From Saccharospirillum sp043196875 (lineage in GTDB: Bacteria > Pseudomonadota > Gammaproteobacteria > Pseudomonadales > Natronospirillaceae): a stretch of 64,000 nt of DNA. The position numbers and the translations under genes are program-made. The notes under the pieces were generated by a model. The model had not been told where the DNA came from, did no database searches, and saw only the letters and a program-made list of their open reading frames with translations. Within the stretch, counting starts at the first letter, position 1. Every line of letters starts with the position of its first letter. Positions 61,942 to 64,000 of this stretch are shown one piece after another. The stretch lies in NCBI RefSeq assembly GCF_043196875.1, contig NZ_JBEBMX010000007.1:1-64000 (forward strand), given 5' to 3'.

Positions 61942-63017
61942 AGCGTATTTTGATCATGGCCGGCGGTACCGGTGGGCATATTTTCCCGGCCATGGCAGTA
62001 GCAGAAGCCTTGCAGGAAGCGGGCTATCAGGTCAGCTGGCTGGGTGCCCGTCGTGGTATGGAAACCGATCTGGTGCCGCGTGCGGGTTTTGATCTGCACA
62101 CTCTTGGCGTGACCGCCTGGCAGGGTGGCGGACTGCTGCGCAAGTTGATCGCACCCTTCAACCTGGCGCGCGCCTTGTTGCAGGCGCTGGGTTTGTTGGC
62201 GCGGTTGAAGCCAGCGGCGGTGATTGGTTTCGGCGGTTATGCCTCGGCGCCCGGTGGCGTTGCGGCCTTGTTGCGCGGTGTGCCTCTGGTGCTGCACGAA
62301 CAAAACGGCGTGCCGGGTTTGACCAACGCTCGCCTGGCCAAAAGAGCGACACGGTTGCTGCAGGCGTTCCCACGCACCTTTGTCGGCGATGTCGAGGTAG
62401 TCGGTAATCCGGTGCGCGCCGCCTTGACCGCTTTGCCAGCTCCGGCGGAGCGCGGTCTGGGTGGACATAGCCGCCTGCGGGTTTTGGTGATGGGCGGCAG
62501 TCAGGGTGCTCAGGCTTTGAATGAAACCGTGCCAGCCGCGGTGGCTCAGCTGTCTAAAGCGCAGCAACCGGAAGTCTGGCATCAGGCTGGGCGCAATAAG
62601 GCGGACGACACTGTTGCGGCCTATCGCTCTGCGGGTGTTGACGCCAGTGTGGTCGAGTTTGTCGATGACATGGCCAAGGCCTATAGCTGGGCTGATTTAG
62701 TGATTTGTCGCAGTGGTGCTTCGACGGTTTCTGAGCTGGCTGCGGTAGGCGTATACAGCCTGCTGGTGCCTTACCCCTGGCACAAAGATCGGCAGCAGTA
62801 TCGCAATGCCCAGTGGCTGGTGGACGAAGCGGCCGCTGAGTTGTGCGATCAGGCCGATTTAACCGCCGAGAGTCTGAGTGAACGGTTGCGCTACTGGCAC
62901 AACCATCGTGATGAATTAAAGGCAGGCGCGCAGCACAGCTGGCGTCTGGGAATACGCGATTCGGCCCGTCGAGTGGTTCGGGTCGTCGATGAAATTTTAG
63001 TGGAGCAAGCCGCATGA
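61938..63017 (+). CDS. murG: UDP-GlcNAc:lipid I GlcNAc transferase MurG
   Basis: MurG (359 residues) makes lipid II at the inner face of the cytoplasmic membrane. The glycine-rich loop IMAGGTGGHIFPAMAVAEAL opens the protein. GFGGYASAPGGVAALL, LHEQNGVPGLTNARLAKRATR and VMGGSQGAQALN follow, and ICRSGASTVSELAAVGVYSLLVPYPW contacts the UDP-GlcNAc. ATG at 61938 overlaps the ftsW stop; an upstream extension from 61863 lies inside ftsW and is not supported. Confidence 0.97.
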   Translation: MKRILIMAGGTGGHIFPAMAVAEALQEAGYQVSWLGARRGMETDLVPRAGFDLHTLGVTAWQGGGLLRKLIAPFNLARALLQALGLLARLKPAAVIGFGGYASAPGGVAALLRGVPLVLHEQNGVPGLTNARLAKRATRLLQAFPRTFVGDVEVVGNPVRAALTALPAPAERGLGGHSRLRVLVMGGSQGAQALNETVPAAVAQLSKAQQPEVWHQAGRNKADDTVAAYRSAGVDASVVEFVDDMAKAYSWADLVICRSGASTVSELAAVGVYSLLVPYPWHKDRQQYRNAQWLVDEAAAELCDQADLTAESLSERLRYWHNHRDELKAGAQHSWRLGIRDSARRVVRVVDEILVEQAA

Positions 63018-64000
63018 CGCGTCTGGATTTAAACAACGGCCAGGAATTCCCGATCCCGGAGATGCGCCGCATTCGTCGCATTCATTTTATCGGTATCGGT
63101 GGCGCTGGCATGTGCGGTATTGCGGAAGTGTTGCATAACCAGGGTTACGCCATCAGCGGTTCTGATTTGAAGCGCACCACGGTCACCAGTCGACTGGAAG
63201 AGTTGGGCATGACGGTGTTCTACGGCCATGGCGAGAGCAATGTCAGTGGTGCTGATGTGGTCGTCGTTTCCAGTGCCATCAATCCGGCCAACCCGGAAGT
63301 GAAGTGGGCGCTGGATCGTCGTGTGCCGGTGGTGCGTCGTGCCGAAATGTTGGCTGAGTTGATGCGTTATCGCCATGGTATCGCCATCGCTGGTACGCAC
63401 GGTAAAACCACGACCACCTCGCTGATGGCCTCGGTGATGGCCAAAGGTGGCATGGATCCGACCTTTGTCATTGGCGGCAAGTTGAACAGTGCCGGTGCTA
63501 ATGCGCGTTTGGGCAACAGCCGTTATCTGGTCGCTGAAGCCGATGAAAGTGATGCTTCTTTCCTGCATCTGCAGCCGATGACCGCCATCGTCACCAATAT
63601 CGACGCCGATCATATGGACACCTATGAAGGTGACTTCGAACGCTTGAAAGACACCTACATCCAATTTCTGCACAACCTGCCGTTTTATGGTCTGGCGGTG
63701 CTGTGCATCGATGATGAGCACGTGCGTTCCATCCTGCCGCGACTGAGCCGTCAGTTCGTCACCTATGGCTTTAGCGAAGAGGCCGATTACCGTGCCGTTG
63801 ATATCCAGCAGGAAGGCATGGTGACGCGTTTCCGCGTGGAACGTCCGGGTGAGTTGCCGGCACTGGATATCGCGCTGCGCATGCCCGGTGATCATAACGT
63901 CTTGAATGCGCTGGCGGTCATAGCGGTCGCCAGCGACGAAGGGGTTTCCGACACCGGCATCCAGGAAGGCTTGAACGAATTCGATGGCGTCGGCCGCCGC
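63014..64000 (+). CDS. murC: UDP-MurNAc:L-alanine ligase MurC (partial, cut by window end)
   Basis: MurC adds the first stem-peptide residue, L-alanine, to UDP-MurNAc. The first 329 codons are present and open to the window end. The N-terminal motif is HFIGIGGAGMCGIAEVL, the ATP loop is AGTHGKTTTTS from about residue 126, and EADESDASFLHL and NIDADHMDTY are family signatures. ATG at 63014 overlaps the murG stop (ATGA). About 140 residues of the C-terminal domain should lie outside. Confidence 0.96.
   Translation, partial: MTRLDLNNGQEFPIPEMRRIRRIHFIGIGGAGMCGIAEVLHNQGYAISGSDLKRTTVTSRLEELGMTVFYGHGESNVSGADVVVVSSAINPANPEVKWALDRRVPVVRRAEMLAELMRYRHGIAIAGTHGKTTTTSLMASVMAKGGMDPTFVIGGKLNSAGANARLGNSRYLVAEADESDASFLHLQPMTAIVTNIDADHMDTYEGDFERLKDTYIQFLHNLPFYGLAVLCIDDEHVRSILPRLSRQFVTYGFSEEADYRAVDIQQEGMVTRFRVERPGELPALDIALRMPGDHNVLNALAVIAVASDEGVSDTGIQEGLNEFDGVGRR

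Noticed and set aside
63029..63895. Minus-strand frame of 288 codons opposite murC
   Set aside because: It lies entirely within the well-conserved murC reading frame and shows no independent gene signals.

Overview
The window looks like a chromosomal segment of a marine gammaproteobacterium. An Oceanospirillales/Saccharospirillaceae-type organism is my inference, based on the metY-rimP-nusA-infB operon order, sodium-type PomAB motor genes beside xseB-ispA-dxs, an MSHA-type machine, and an rsmI-rnpB-mraZ junction leading into the division and cell-wall (dcw) cluster. Base composition is moderately GC-rich and even. I see no prophage, transposase or CRISPR array.

Layout. (1) 1-9412: initiator tRNA, an unusual repeat/palindrome region, then rimP, nusA, infB, rbfA, truB, rpsO and pnp, closed by a strong terminator. 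(2) 9510-18067: mixed accessory genes. These are a TerB-like/SH3 membrane protein, a DnaT-like plus lambda-P-like replication pair, an ABC-2 exporter, a patatin, a BASS transporter, an AraC regulator and an acyltransferase. (3) 18148-28099: a ten-gene minus-strand MSHA assembly operon (mshI, a PilN-like gene, J, K, L, M, N, a TPR gene, E, G) without pilin genes. (4) 28276-31410: trmL, two UbiH-family hydroxylases and a DUF3185 protein. (5) 31492-38359: a sugar ABC uptake operon lacking its ATPase, divergent from a binding protein-response regulator-histidine kinase operon. (6) 38410-46918: a fungal-type cytosine deaminase, a PhyH-type oxygenase, a GST, a YjbR protein, dxs-ispA-xseB, pomAB and a tandem Usp protein. 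(7) 47025-51337: dolP, diaA, yraN and lpoA divergent from rsmI. (8) 51378-64000: rnpB, then mraZ, rsmH, ftsL, ftsI, murE, murF, mraY, murD, ftsW, murG and murC (cut by the window end).

How the genes work together. The first block couples transcription termination, translation initiation, ribosome maturation and RNA decay. The last block makes lipid-linked peptidoglycan precursors and the septal synthase, with LpoA as a likely outer-membrane activator of cell-wall synthesis. DXS and IspA supply isoprenoids used for ubiquinone (the two hydroxylases) and for the undecaprenyl carrier used by MraY.

The points most worth a second look are: the region at 81-213, where a tRNA-Cys-like remnant and a nested palindrome sit between two 19-bp copies of the tRNA-fMet 3' end; the chromosomal DnaT/P-like pair with a 101-nt overlap; the MSHA machine without pilins but with an extra TPR gene; the binding protein fused by operon to a two-component system; the FCY1-type deaminase; and alternative stem-loops between rnpB and mraZ. 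All functional calls come from reading motifs and gene order; no database search was run.
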